DNA of 64,000 bases from Stomoxys calcitrans (taxonomy: Eukaryota; Arthropoda; Insecta; Diptera; Muscidae), in the NCBI RefSeq assembly GCF_963082655.1, contig NC_081554.1:189236937-189300936 (forward strand). The letters run 5' to 3'. A model generated the notes under the pieces. It was not told the origin of the DNA. It made no database searches and saw nothing but the letters and a program-made list of their open reading frames with translations. The position numbers and the translations under genes were made by a program. This document shows, piece by piece, positions 51,996-63,838 of the stretch; positions within the stretch are counted from its first letter, which is position 1; every line of letters starts with the position of its first letter.

Positions 51996-53150
51996 CTACA
52001 GGTCGCAGTTTTCATCCGATCGCCCTCAAATTAGGTACGGGCATGTTTTCCGGCCTAGAGCCGAAGCCTATTAAAATTGGAAAAAAGAGATTCAGATTTA
52101 GATATAGCTCCGATATATATGTTCATCCGATTTGCAGTAATAATTCAATAAAATGGTCATTTGTTAACCGATTCTCGCAAAGTTTGACAGGAAGGATTTT
52201 CTTATGACTCTAGGCATTACTGGTAAATTTCATAAAAATCGGTTAAGATTTAGATACAGCTCTCATATATATATATATCGCCCGATTTTTACTCCCAGAG
52301 CCACTGTAAGCACATTTATTGACCAATCTTCCCAAAGATTCGTACAACGCTTTCCTTGACGACTTCCTCAATATCTGTAAAGCTTTCTCGAAATCGGTTC
52401 AGATTTAGATATAGCTCCCATATATATGTTCATCCGATTTGCAGAAATAATGCAATAAAATGGTCATTTGCTAACCGATTCTCTCAAAATGTGGCAGGAA
52501 AGATGTTCTCTTGACTCTCGACATTACTTGTGAATATCATGGAAATCGGTTCAAATTTAGATATAGCTTTCATATATATATATCGTTCGATTTTAACTTC
52601 TACAGCCACAGCAAACACATTTATTGACCCATCTTGCCAAAATTACGCCAAACGCTTTCCTCGACGACTGCCACAGTGGAAGAAGTTTGATCGTAATCGG
52701 TTCAGATTTAGGTATAGCTCCCATATATATGTTCGTCCGATTTTGAGAAATATTGCACTATAGTGCTCATTGTTTAACCGATTCTGTCGAAGTTTGACAG
52801 GAAGGATTTTCTTATGACTCTAGACATTACTGGTGAATTCAATAGAATTCGACTCAGATTTAGATATAGCACTCACATATGCAATATGTATATCGCCCCA
52901 TTTTCACTTCTAGGGTCACTGCAAGCGCATTATCTGAGAAATTTGTTCTAAATCGGTTCAGAATTAGATATAGCTCCCATATATATGTTCGTCAGACCGT
53001 AGTTATTACAGTTTGAAAATATTTGCTCGAAATTTGATACGTATTGTTTAATAACCCATCTGAAAACATCCGCCGAGGTCGATCAATATAGGTTCACAAT
53101 TGGATATAGCTCGCACATTGTAAAATTAGGGTAGGTGTAGGGTATCATAC
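51996..53150 (+). repeat. S153-B element with a 306-base higher-order unit
   Basis: Two monomer types alternate: one with GCTCC(C)ATATATATGTTCATC at 52107, 52414 and 52717, the other with a TATATATCGCCCGATTTT-type tail at 52259, 52566 and 52869. Steps are 151-155 bases. The right end is GTAGGTGTAGGGTATCATAC. The left end is missing. Confidence 0.75.
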
Positions 53151-53903
53151 AGTCGTCACCGCCCGCCTTTGCCCTTCCTTACTGGTTATATTTAAGTTTT
53201 TCTTATAATACAAATATTATAAAATTATTGTAAATCAGTGTACTTATCTTTGCCATTTCTCTATTAACTCATCCATAAACTCATATAACTACAGCACCGT
53301 ATAATTCTTCTAAACCTCTAAGATGACAACAAACAAAATTAAAAAAAAAAATATATAAAATTTTTACGACGTATTTTACAATCGTTTTTCTCCCCAAAAA
53401 ATATGGTACGCAGAAGTATGACAATAACAACAAAATTATTTTGTCTATATATTCAATACGATATTCTATTATATGTACTACCCTAAAATACGTCATATTG
53501 GTTTGAAACACGTGTCTAGATTTTAATTAACATATTTGTCTTCCATCGAAATTGTAGGTGAGTGAAATCGAAAAAAAAGTCAAGAATATGTAGGTACACG
53601 TAACTGACAGGGTGTCAAAATCAAATGAAACCCAAATAATGGACATGTGAACGTAATTTTTTACGTTCAATTACCCAGTGTCGGTATACTTCCTGGTATG
53701 GTGAGTCATTTGTGGGTTAATGGCAAATAGGGAATTGTTTTTTTAGTTTTCTATGAGACACTGATATGGGAACATCAGTCAATTGGGTGAGACGTTGGAA
53801 AATAAATGAGACAATTAAATTGAATTTCTTTCAAACTGCAATAATCATAGAATGGCAGAGGATTTAAATCAACCATACGGTACAAGAATGACATTCATTT
53901 TGT
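53151..53903. other. No feature recognised
   Basis: AT-rich sequence between repeats; the frame at 53281-53511 has no domain. Confidence 0.4.
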
Positions 53904-54661
53904 AATGGGCAATTTTTTAAGAGCTGTAGGAAAATTTTTCAAAAAAAAAAATATTAAATTCAAATACATGCATAAAATCTTCATTTGAATCGATAGTACG
54001 GCCGATATAATTAAATGTCTGAAGATTTTTTCATGCAAATTTTGACCATGACTGTGCCTCAAATGGTCCATCCTCTTAATCGAATTTTGGCATACTTTTT
54101 TCAACATTTCGGCCGGTATCTCACGAATAAATGCTTCAATGTTGTCTTCCAATGCGTCAATTGAAGCGGGCTTGTCTGTATAGCTATGAGCTTTTACAAA
54201 GTCCCACAAACAATAATCTAAAAGCGTTAAATCGCACAATCTAAGCGGAGCGTTGACCGGTCCCGAACGAGAAATAAAAAGTTCACCCAATTCGCCTCTC
54301 AATAAGTTCTTTACGTTGCTGAAACCACATGTTATGCAAGTCAAGCTCTTACATTTTGAGAAAAAAAAGTTGGATATCATCTCACGATAACGCTTATCAC
54401 TCACAGTTACGATGCGATTCGCATCTTCTTTGAAGAAGTACGGTCCAATGATGCCACCAGCCCATAAACCGCAACAAACTGTGACTTTTTCTGAATGCAT
54501 TGGTAGCTCTAGCAATGCTTCTGGCTGAATAAAATTCAATAATCTGCAAGCGTTGTTCGTTGATCAAACTGAAGATGGTTGACAGTGAAACAAAAAACGA
54601 AATGTGCGTGAGCTGTATAACCAGTGTTGCCAAAAAGATAATAGCTAAAAAATCACCCTTT
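53904..54661 (-). mobile_element. Mariner-like transposon, internally deleted transposase
   Basis: The ends are AATGGGCAATTTTTTAAGAG and TAAAAAATCACCCTTTA, inverted repeats with four or so mismatches. On the - strand the transposase starts near LINEQRLQIIEFY (54570) and jumps directly to QPEALLELPMHSEKVTVCCG and LWAGGIIGPYFFKEDANR. The second Asp region is scrambled. It then continues RSGPVNAPLRLCDLTLLDYC, AFIREIPAEMLKKVCQNS and HGQNLHEKIFRH. The jump removes about 160 residues including the first catalytic Asp; several shifts also occur. It cannot encode active transposase. Confidence 0.88.
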
Positions 54662-54952
54662 AGTTATTCAAAGCTTCAGCATTTGTGTTGGAAGGAATAT
54701 TGTTGAATCCTTGCCGATATAAACTATGAAAAATTTTTATGTTTTTTGTTGATTTTAACTTCGTGCTCTACATTATGAAGATCCTTCGATGACCCAGCAA
54801 TAAAAAAGTACATCAAAGAAAAAACTATAAAAAATTCATCCAAAATTTTTTTGTAGTCGCATTAAGTTTGGCTTTAGGTCATATTTGTTCTTTTAAACAG
54901 ATTTTTAAGTTTTGAATTTTTTTTTTTCAATATTTTGATACAAAAGAAAATG

Positions 54953-55795
54953 AAAACAAGTAAAAAGGCAGAAAATTCGGCTGGGCCGAACTTCGGATAC
55001 AGACACCTCGGTTATATATGTAAACCACCTTTCGTCATAGTCGGGTGAAAAATGCATAATTTATGCCCCCATAGCAGTTATATCGAAATAAGATCCGATT
55101 TGGACGAAATTCGGCACGAACATTGAGTGGTCAAATAAGTATAAGTCATTGATAAATTTTATAGAACAAAATATTGGTCTTTTCAGCAGTTATATCCAAA
55201 TTTAAACCGATCTGAAGCATATACGGCACGTATGTCGAAAAGCCTAATATAAATCACTGTGTCAAATTTAAGAGAAATCGGATTAAAAATGCGTTTATTA
55301 TGGGGCCAAGACTTTAAATCCAGAGATCAGTCTATGTGACAACTATATCCAAATCTGAATCGATCTGGTCCAAATTAATGAGGGATGTCGAGTGGCCTAC
55401 TTCAACTCACTGTCCATAATATCAGCGAAATCGTATCATACATTCAAGGCCCAAGACCTTAAATCGAGAGATCGGTCTATATGGTAGCTATATTAAAATC
55501 TAGACCGATCATGGCCAAATTGCAGAAAAATGTCGAGGGCCAATACATGCGCCCTTTATAGTCCCAAGACCTTAAATCGAGAAATCGGTCCATATGCTAG
55601 CTATATCCAAGTCTGGACATATCTGTGCCTCACCTCACCTCACTATCCAAAATTTTAGCAAAATTGGACAAGCACCGCACCTTTTATGGGCCCAAGACCT
55701 TAAATCGAGAGATCGGTCTATATGGTAGCTATATCCAAATCTAGACCGATTGGGGCCAAATTGAAGAAGGATATTGAGGGGTGTAACAAATCTCA
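54953..55795 (+). repeat. S153-A element, left half
   Basis: Left end AACAAGTAAAAAGGCAG, AATTCGGCTGGGCCGAACTT and ACCACCTTTCGTCATAGTCG. About five monomers reading GAGATCGGTCTATATGGTAG. The array is cut at CTCACCGTT. Confidence 0.75.
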
Positions 55796-57111
55796 CCGTT
55801 CATCTGTTGTAATCACTCTAGAGCCTTCAAAAATTGAGATATTGAGCTGATATTTGGCACATATATGTCTTTTTGATGCACGCTGGTTAAGTTCTTGAAC
55901 GGGCCAAATCGGACCATATTTGGATATAGCTGCTATATAGACCGATTTTCCGGTAAAGGGTCTAATGCCCATAAATGCTTTATTTTTCATCCGATTTCGC
56001 TGAAATTTTATTTATTACCCGATTTCGATGTAATTTGAAACAGAGAGTTATCTTAAGCCTCCTGATATCTTACCTAAATATGGATCAGATCGGACTATAT
56101 TTAGATCCCCAGATAAAGGGTCTAAAGCCTATAAAAGCTTTATTGAGTAGGTTTATGCCTCTTAACATAGGTCCCAAATATGGTTCAGATCGGACTATAT
56201 TTTGGTATTGCTGCCATATAGACAGATCTCCCATTAAAGAGTCTAATGCCCATAAAAGCCTTATTTTTTAACCGATTTCGCTTAAATTTGAAACAGTGAG
56301 TAGTTTTACGCCTCCTAATATAGGACCTAAATGTGGTTCAGATCGGACTATATTTATATATAGCTGCCATATAGACCGATCTCCCGATTAAGGGTCTGAA
56401 GCCCATAAAAGCTCTATTTATGACCCAATTTCGCTAAAATTTAAAACAGAGGGTTAACTTAAGCCTACAGATATCTGACCAAAATATGGATCAAATCAGA
56501 CCATATTTAGGTATAGCTGCCATATAGACCAATCTCGACCGATTTCGCCGATAGCTGTCATATAGACCGATCTGCCGATAAAGGATCTAAAGCCCATAAA
56601 AGCTCTATTTATTACCTGATTTCGCTGCAATTTTAAACAATAAGTAGTTCTCCCGACATCCGTCCCAAATATGGTTCGAATCAGACTATATTTAGATATA
56701 GCTGCCATACAGACCGATATGCCGAAAAAGCGTCTGAAGCGAATAAAAGCCTTAATTTTTTATCTGATTTCCCTGAAATTTGAAACAGTAAGTGGTTTTA
56801 GACCAACTGCCATCCGACCCAAATATGGTAAATATCGGACTGTATTTAAATATAGCTGTCATATAGACCGATGTGCCGATTAAGGGTCTGAAGCTCATAA
56901 AAGCTTTATTTATTACCAGATTTTGTTCAAATTTAAAATAAAAAATTGAACAATGATTTATACTTATTAACCACTCAATATCCGTTTTGAATTTGGGTGC
57001 ATAAGTTATCCAATTTTCACCGGATTGTGACGAAAGGGGGTTTTCATATATACTCGAGGTGGTGGGTATCCAAAGTTCGACACGGCTGAACTTAATGCAT
57101 TTTTACCCGTT
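55796..57111 (-). repeat. S153-A element, inverted, nested in another
   Basis: Begins within the right flank (CATCTGTTGTAATCACTC) and has monomers of the type TAGCTGCCATATAGACCGAT with AAGCCCATAAAAGCTTTATT. It closes with CGAGGTGGTGGGTATCC, TTCGACACGGCTGAACTTAA and TGCATTTTTACCCG, a complete left end. The surrounding + element continues on both sides. Confidence 0.75.
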
Positions 57112-57290
57112 AAAGACTAAAACGTGATTTTAGAAGACAGACGGACGGACATCGTCCGTCGTCATAGATTTTAACGACGATGAAGAATATTATATACAAT
57201 ATATTCTTTATAGGATCGGATCGGAAATGGATATTTCGATGTGTTGCAAACGGAATGACAAAATGTCCATCCTTCGCTGATGGGTATAAA
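57112..57290 (+). repeat. S153-A element, right half
   Basis: GACAGACGGACGGACATCG, TTGCAAACGGAATGACAAAA and a weakened terminus TCCATCCTTCGCTGATGGG with TATAAACA. It completes the element begun at 54953. Confidence 0.65.
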
Positions 57291-57600
57291 CAATATGACC
57301 AATAGTAAAAGGTTCAGTGTGAACATAGGGCATCAACAAGCTCTCCCCATTTAACTCTATTGTTGGCCAAAGCCATGGCTTGATTGCCAGATATATGGGT
57401 TGATTTCAACCCTCCTTTCCTGCAGCGGATTCATGTGTTTATCGTTCATCCCTTTCTTCGCTGTCCTCTGCGAATTCCAGTGTAGGACATTTCTCGGTAT
57501 ATCATCGATCGGTTGGCATCGGATATAATCCAACCAAGTCCATTTTCTCTTTCGAACTTCTACATCGATAGGAGTAGTGTTTGTTCTTATTTGCAATTCT
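57291..57600 (-). mobile_element. LINE ORF2 C-terminal fragment
   Basis: On the - strand EVRKRKWTWLDYIRCQPIDD, IPRNVLHWNSQRTAKKG. The (R/K)W.W..(H/Y)..R...DDIPR..L.WN pattern is the last conserved block of several endonuclease-reverse transcriptase LINEs. The exact clade is not clear. No reverse transcriptase remains. Confidence 0.6.
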
Positions 57601-58544
57601 CCATTTGAAATACGGTTTGGCCAAAAAGTTCAAGTATGTGTAATAGGCAGCGATTTATAAAAACTTGAATTTTGACGGAAGTCGCTTGTGTCAACTATAC
57701 CAACCCTAACAAAAAATGTTTTTGCTACCGAAATTATATCTGTCTGTCCGTCTGTCAACAGCAATCATCCGTATGTATATAAATATAAAAAAGTTAAAAA
57801 TATCCCCCCAAAGATGGATTGTTATTTTTCCCGAAAAAATTAACAAAGGAAAAATCATACAATTCCCACAATTATTTTCCAAATAACTACTACAACTAAA
57901 TTTAAACACATTTTGAATTACTATAATAACATTTTCTCAGCGGGCAATACAAAGTGTTTAGCTGCACATAGTGGTTTGGATGTGCGAAAAAAAATCGGAA
58001 ATTGACAATTTTTGGAATGTTTGTTTTGTTAAGAAAAAAACATTTTTAATAGTTTGTTTTAGTGATCACATCTTATATATTTAGTTGTGACCATGTCCAA
58101 TTTGACTTTTCTTAATAAGCTTTTTACCCCCCAAATATAACGAAACTCTCACGCTGTTCGCCCATTGCCAATGACAGCTCACAAAGGATCAAAGACTTTA
58201 ATCAATGTCACTTGTGGGGTAGACGCAAGCATAATTTGTTTATTTTTTTAGTGTTGTTGTCACAAGATATGCAAAACAAACAAAAAGAACCCCCAGACTA
58301 TGACGATAATTGGGAATTTAAGTAGGGAGATATGTATTAGCAAAATAAAATAAACAATTAGCAATTAAAATAAATGAATTTTAAAAAATATAAAATTTAA
58401 ATTTAAAACAATAAAATTATATAAAAAACAACAAAGAAAAGCTAAAAAGATAATAATTTAAAGTACGTAAAAGCAGGGATATTGAGTAATAACTCGCTCC
58501 TCAATGGAAAATGTCTGCATCTTGCGTTAGGTACTACCAAAAAT
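57601..58544. other. No feature recognised
   Basis: AT-rich sequence; the short frames carry no domain. Confidence 0.4.
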
Positions 58545-58822
58545 TGCAAATTTGCCCATGAACATTCCATTAAGGAACAGGGGCAAACTTCTCACATATC
58601 AATGAGTGCAGTTCGATTCAAGTTTAAGCCCAAAGATAAGGGGCCTCCTTTTTATAGCCGATTCCGAACGCGCTGTCGCAGTGCGACACCTCTTTGAGGA
58701 GAAGTTTTTACATGGCATAGTAGCTCACAAAGGTCGCCAGCATTAGGAGGGCATAACCACTGCTGAAAATTTTATGATGGTCTCGTCAGGAGTTGAACCC
58801 AGGCGTGCTACGGTGGCCTCCT
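58545..58822 (-). mobile_element. tRNA-derived SINE, copy 7
   Basis: + strand marks are AAATTTGCCCATGAACATTC, GTGCGACACCTCTTTGAGGA, TTTACATGGCATAGTAGC. Box B (AGTTGAACCCAGGCG) is present; about 45 bases between it and the box A end have been deleted, leaving GTGCTACGGTGGCCTCC. Confidence 0.8.
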
Positions 58823-59360
58823 ACTATCTATTGTATTACGCAAAAATGTTAAAGCCTTTCAGGAGTAGGCTCAAAAAGCCTTTCAGGAATAGGCTCGAGA
58901 GCCGCAATAGCTGCGGTGGTTGCATCGGACTGTAGTATGTTGTCTGTAGTCGAGAGTAATTCTTCAAGCGCACAATCAGTCGTGAGCCTAACAAATGAGG
59001 AAGAGATGGACAAACCAAAAGGTTGATCCGTTCATCCTCAGTCTTTAGGTAAAGGTGGTGTTTTCAATCCAGATTCAGACTGCAACAGCGTCAATGAAAC
59101 AGTCACCGCAGCCGAATCGACAGATGAAGACAGCGGGACAAACCAAAAGGATGATCAGTTCATCCTCAGCCTTTAGGTAAAGGTGGTGTTTCCAATCCAG
59201 ATTCAGATAGCAACAGTGTGAATCAAACAGTCACCACAGCCGAATCGACAGATGAGGCCAGCGTGATGGCGGCAGTAGTGAGCTGGGCATTTGCTAAACT
59301 AACAAGAAGACCGAGAAGCCAATCCGGGACATGACAAAAGAGACAGAGAAGCATGCATCG
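58823..59360 (+). repeat. 128-base tandem duplication, possibly from a LINE ORF1
   Basis: A block starting GACAAACCAAAAGG lies at 59009 and again at 59137. Both copies share CTTTAGGTAAAGGTGGTGTT and CAGCCGAATCGACAGATGA. Translated, both give NPDSD.NSVN.TVT.AESTDE, acidic and Ser/Thr-rich, which recalls the N-terminal part of gag-like ORF1 proteins. Upstream, CCTTTCAGGA(G/A)TAGGCTC is also doubled at about 58855. No intact frame. Confidence 0.5.
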
Positions 59361-59625
59361 GCAGCGCAATCGGTTTACATGACAGCTATATAAGGATATG
59401 AACCGATTTCAACCATACTTAGCACAGTTGTTGGAAATCATAACAAACATCTCACGCAAAATTTCAGCCAATTGGGAAAAAAATTGCGCCCTGTAGTGTC
59501 TCAAGAAGCCAAGATCAAAGATGGGTTTATATGGCAGCTTTATCATAATATGGACCCATATGGCCTATTTATAATCCCAACCGACCTACACCTATAAGAA
59601 GTATTTGTGCAAAATTTATCGCATC
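59361..59625 (+). repeat. S153-A fragment
   Basis: AATCGGTTTACATGACAGCT and AGATGGGTTTATATGGCAGC mark two monomers. It ends at TTTGTGCAAAATTTATCGC without a terminus. Confidence 0.65.
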
Positions 59626-59695
59626 TCCTTTTCTTTTTTAGACAACCAAGAAAGTTGGAAATGTAGTTTTCAGTGATACATTTCGATAATTTTCA

Positions 59696-60004
59696 TACGC
59701 TAGCTTGGGATGGGGGTAAACAAAAGTTGCCATTCAGTTTATAACCCCTGCAAATATTGGTATAACCCCTAAAAAGTCATTGTTATTCTTAATCGTCATA
59801 AGTCGATCTAGAGTGTGCGCTCGTCGTCTGTCGAATGAGTTAAGCTAGTCTCGAAATTTTTGCACAAATACTTTTTTAAGTATATCAGTGGGTTACTATC
59901 CCCTATGAGCCAAATAGGTCCATTTTTAAACATAACTCCAATGTCAACCGATTTTATCCAATATTTTCCATGTAAGCGCCTTTAGAGCGCAATTTGATGA
60001 CTTT
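59696..60004 (-). repeat. S153 fragment, inverted, host of a nested copy
   Basis: Starts with a degraded right end (TTGGGATGGGGGTAAAC) and has one diverged monomer ending GCGCAATTTGATGACTTTT at 60004. The same words recur at about 61993-62011, on the far side of the nested copy. Confidence 0.5.
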
Positions 60005-61885
60005 TATACCCACCACCGTAGGATAGGGGGTATATTCATTTAGTCATTCCGTTTGCAACACATTGAAATATCAATTTCCGACCCTACAAAGTATATATAT
60101 TTCGGATCGTCGTTCTAAGACGATTTTACGATGTTCGTGTGTCTGTACGTCTGTCCGTCCGTCTGTTGTAATCACTCTACTGGCTTCAAAAATTGAGATA
60201 TTGAGCTGAAATTTGGCACAGAGACGTCTTTTTGATGCACGCTGCTTAAGTTCTTGAACGGCCCAAATCGGACCATATGTGGATATAGCTGCTATATAGA
60301 CCGATTTTCCGATAAAGGGTCTAATGCCCATAAAAACTTCATTCTTAATTTGATTTTGCCGAAATTTGAAACCGTGAGTAGTTTAAGGCCTCCTAACATA
60401 GCACCCAAATATGGTACAGATCGGACTATATTTAGATATAGCTGCCATATAGACTAATCTGCCGATAAAGGGTCTGAAACCCATAAAAGCTTTATTTATT
60501 ACCCGATCTCGCTGAAATTTAAAACAGTGGGTTATATTAAGCCTCCCGATATCTGACATAAATGTGGTTCAGATCGGACTATATTTAGATATAGCTTCCA
60601 TATAAACCGATCTGCCGATAAAGGGTCTAAAGCCCATAAAAGCTTTATTTATTGCCCAATTTCGCTGAAATTTTAAACAGTGGGTTATTTTAAGCCTACC
60701 GACAACTGATCTAAGTATGGTACAGATCGGGCTATATTTAGATATAGCTGCCACATAGACCGATCTGCCGACAAAGGGCCTGAAGCCCACAAAAGTTTTA
60801 TTTATTGCCCAATTTCGCTGAAATTTTAAACAATGGGTTATTTTAAACCTCCCGATATCTGACCACAATATGGATCAAATCGGACTATATCTATATATAG
60901 CTGCCATATAGACCGATCTCCCGATAAAGGGTCTGAAGCCCCTAAAAGCTTTATTTTTTAACCGATTTCGCTGAAATTTGTAACAGTGAGTAGTTTAAGG
61001 CCTCCTAACATAGGACCCAAATATAGTACAGATCGGATTATATTTAGATACAGCTGCCATATAGACCGATCTGCCGATAAAGGGTCGGAAGCCCATAAAA
61101 GCTTTATTTTTTATCCGATTTCGCTGAAATTTAAAGATAGAGATATAGATATAGCTGCCATATAGATCGTTCTGCCGCTAAAGTGTCTGAACCCCATAAA
61201 AGCTTTATTTATTAACCAATTTCGCTATAATTTGAAACAGTGGGTTACTATACTCCCGATATCTGACCAAAATATGGATCAATTCGGACATTATTTATTT
61301 AAAGCTGCCATATAGACCGAGCTCTCGATAAAGGGTCTGAAGCCCATAAAAGCTTTATTTTTTAACCGATTTCGCTAAAATGTGAAACAGTGAGTTATGT
61401 TTAGCCATCTGACACCCGGCCCAATTATGGATCAGATCGGACTATATTAAGATATAGCTGCCATATACACCGATCTCTCGATCTGAAGCCTCTAAAAACT
61501 TTATTTTTTAACCGATTTCTTTGAAATTTGTAACAGTTAGAAGTTTATGGCCTCCTAACATAGGACCCAAATATGGTACAGATCGGTATATATTTAGATA
61601 TAGCTGCCATTCAGACCGATCTGCCGATAAAGGGTCTGAAGCCCATAAAAGCTTTATTTATTACCCGATTTGGCTGAAATTTGAAACAGTGAGTTTTTCT
61701 GAGCCTCACGATATCCGACCTTAATATGGTTCAGATCGGTTTATAATTGGATATATCTGCCAAAAAGACCAATATTTTGTTCTAATGAATATTGGCACAT
61801 ATGTTAGACCACTCAATGTCCATGCCGAATTTCGGTGCTTAAGTTATCCAAATTTCACTGGACTGTGTCGAAATGGGGTTTATAT
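60005..61885 (-). repeat. S153-A element, inverted, about ten monomers
   Basis: Opens with TATACCCACCACCGTAGGAT and has monomers of the type GATCTGCCGATAAAGGGTCT at 60461, 60613 and 60767 (steps of 152 and 154). The far end reads CGAAATGGGGTTTATATAT without a palindrome. The monomers are very similar to those of 55796-57111. Confidence 0.75.
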
Positions 61886-62015
61886 ATATTGCAATAGCAG
61901 TGGAAATTGTATATGGGTCAAATCGGTCCATGTTTTTAAGTAGCTTCCATGTGAACCGATTTATTCAATATTTTCCATATAAGCCCTTTTTATAGCGCCA
62001 TTTGATGACTTTTTT
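61886..62015 (-). repeat. S153 fragment flanking the nested copy
   Basis: TCAAATCGGTCCATGTTTTT and ATTTTCCATATAAGCCC match the segment at 59925-60004. Confidence 0.5.
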
Positions 62016-63055
62016 GAATTTTGAATTAAACCAGTATTTCTAAATTATTGATTGAATCACTTTAAAAACATTCCACTCGTGTATAGAAAGAAACACGAGC
62101 TCTTCAAAATATGTACTACGCTGCATATCCATTAATCCCAATAAATTCATTTTAATTCAATGCCAACATCCACTATGACAGCATAATTTATAAATAACAA
62201 AATAATAACAATAAAATTTTTTTTTTAAATATGTTCATTTTTTTCTATTTTCAATAAAAATGCCTCCACTAGTTGGAACAGGCAACCAACCAACAACAAC
62301 AAACTTAGATGCGGCATATAAACTAACAAATCACGCAATTTTGTAGAAAACACAAATCCCAACACAATTCATTCAAAATCAAAAAAATTCGGGAAGAGTG
62401 AAAAGTTAATGACCTTAGAGAAGACAAATTGAAATGGCAACCACAACTGCAAGAACAACACCTCAAGCCCATTTAGTCAATAGATAGAGATTTGCCTTAA
62501 ACAAATCGAGAGCTGCTCGCATTTTTCCCAAAAATGTGGAAAGAAAGAAAAAAAAAAATAATTTAAAAACCATGTTTTATAAGTTTACAAAATTGGGAAA
62601 AACAAGAAAAACTATGCGGTATTTCTTTTTGGGGGCAACAAAAAAAAATATTGCTGACATAATTTTAATGGATTTCATATCGAACTATTGGTTTAACTAT
62701 TCCTATAGGTAAAGCATGAAAGTGGGAGTGTGGAAGAATAATTTTTTTAATGTTAAAAAAAAAGATTTCTTTTTATACTTACACCTGTTCCCAAAACAAT
62801 TTACGCCACCCGCAAACCCCGGGCTATAATTTCCTTACAAATAAAGCAAAACAAATATTTGGATGATTTATATTTTCTTTGGCTCTCGCCCTTTGCGCTT
62901 ATATGTATGAAGTGGTCGAGAAAGTCCAGGGTTGCCATCCCAAAATGATCTTATACAACATTGTTGACAAATAGTATAAAAACCATAATCGGAAAAATAT
63001 CAAAAATAATTTTTTTACAATTTTTTTTAACGTAGATCCAATTCCCATAATTGCT
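62016..63055. other. No feature recognised
   Basis: A-rich sequence with several poly-A runs. No gene, repeat end or domain. Confidence 0.4.
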
Positions 63056-63230
63056 GCGAATATTAGATATATCCTTCCCAAATATCGCAGAGATCGGACT
63101 ATACTTATATACAGTTGCCATATAGATCAATATTTTGCTTTACCCTCTTTAACAGTGCGAGACCCCCCGACGTCCGTACCGAATTTGGTCCATCGGACCT
63201 TTATTTAATATACCTGCTATGGGTTCATAA
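63056..63230 (-). repeat. S153 left-side fragment, inverted
   Basis: CAGAGATCGGACTATACTTA, GTTGCCATATAGATCAATAT and ACCTGCTATGGGTTCATAAA match the first monomer next to the left end of other copies. Interrupted by a SINE at 63231. Confidence 0.55.
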
Positions 63231-63546
63231 ATGGAGGCCACCGTAGTGCAGAGGTTACCATTTCCGCCTATGACGCTGAACGCCTTAGCTCAAATCCTGG
63301 CGAAACCATCAGAAAACATTTTCAGCGGTGGTTTTCCCCTTCTAATGCTGGCAACATTTGTGAGGTACTATGCCATGTAAAACTTCTCTTCAAAGAGGTG
63401 TCGCACAGCGGCACGCCGTTCAGACTCGGCTATAAAAAAGGCCCCTTATCATTGAGCTTAAACCTGAAACGGACTGCACTCATTGATATATGAGATGTTT
63501 GCCCCAGTTCCTTAGTAGAATGTTCATGGGCAAAATTTGCAATTTG
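63231..63546 (+). mobile_element. tRNA-derived SINE, copy 8 (full length)
   Basis: The head is GGAGGCCACCGTAGTGCAGA with box A at 63244-63254; box B (TTAGCTCAAATCC) lies at 63285-63297. The tRNA-unrelated body is TGCTGGCAACATTTGTGAGG, TATGCCATGTAAAACTTCTC, GTGTCGCACAGCGGCACGCC. The 3' end is CATGGGCAAAATTTGC. About 315 bases; the most complete + strand copy. Confidence 0.85.
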
Positions 63547-63599
63547 ATGACTTTTTGACCTTTTTTCTCAAAAATTATTTCCTGATACACGAATGTACG

Positions 63600-63838
63600 A
63601 ACTTTTGCCTATTAATGACCCGGGTGGCCGGATGGCCCATTTGCAATCCCCAACTACCTACAACAATAATAAGTATCTGTGCAAAATTTCAAGCGGCTAG
63701 CTTTGGCTAGATTGACTCAGAACGTCGAGACGAACAAGATTATATATACTTTATGGGGTCTTAGAGATCAATACTTGGAGGTATTACAAACGGAATGACT
63801 AGATTAGTATAACCTCATTCTATGGTGGTGGGTATAAT
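63600..63838 (+). repeat. S153-A right end
   Basis: TGGCCCATTTGCAATCCCCA, then CTAGATTGACTCAGAACGTC and the terminus CCTCATTCTATGGTGGTGGG with TATAAT. No array in front of it. Confidence 0.65.

Noticed and set aside
63231..63300. Possible tRNA gene
   Set aside because: Box A and box B are present, but the sequence between and after them does not fold as a cloverleaf, and the same head occurs in several dispersed copies; it is a SINE.
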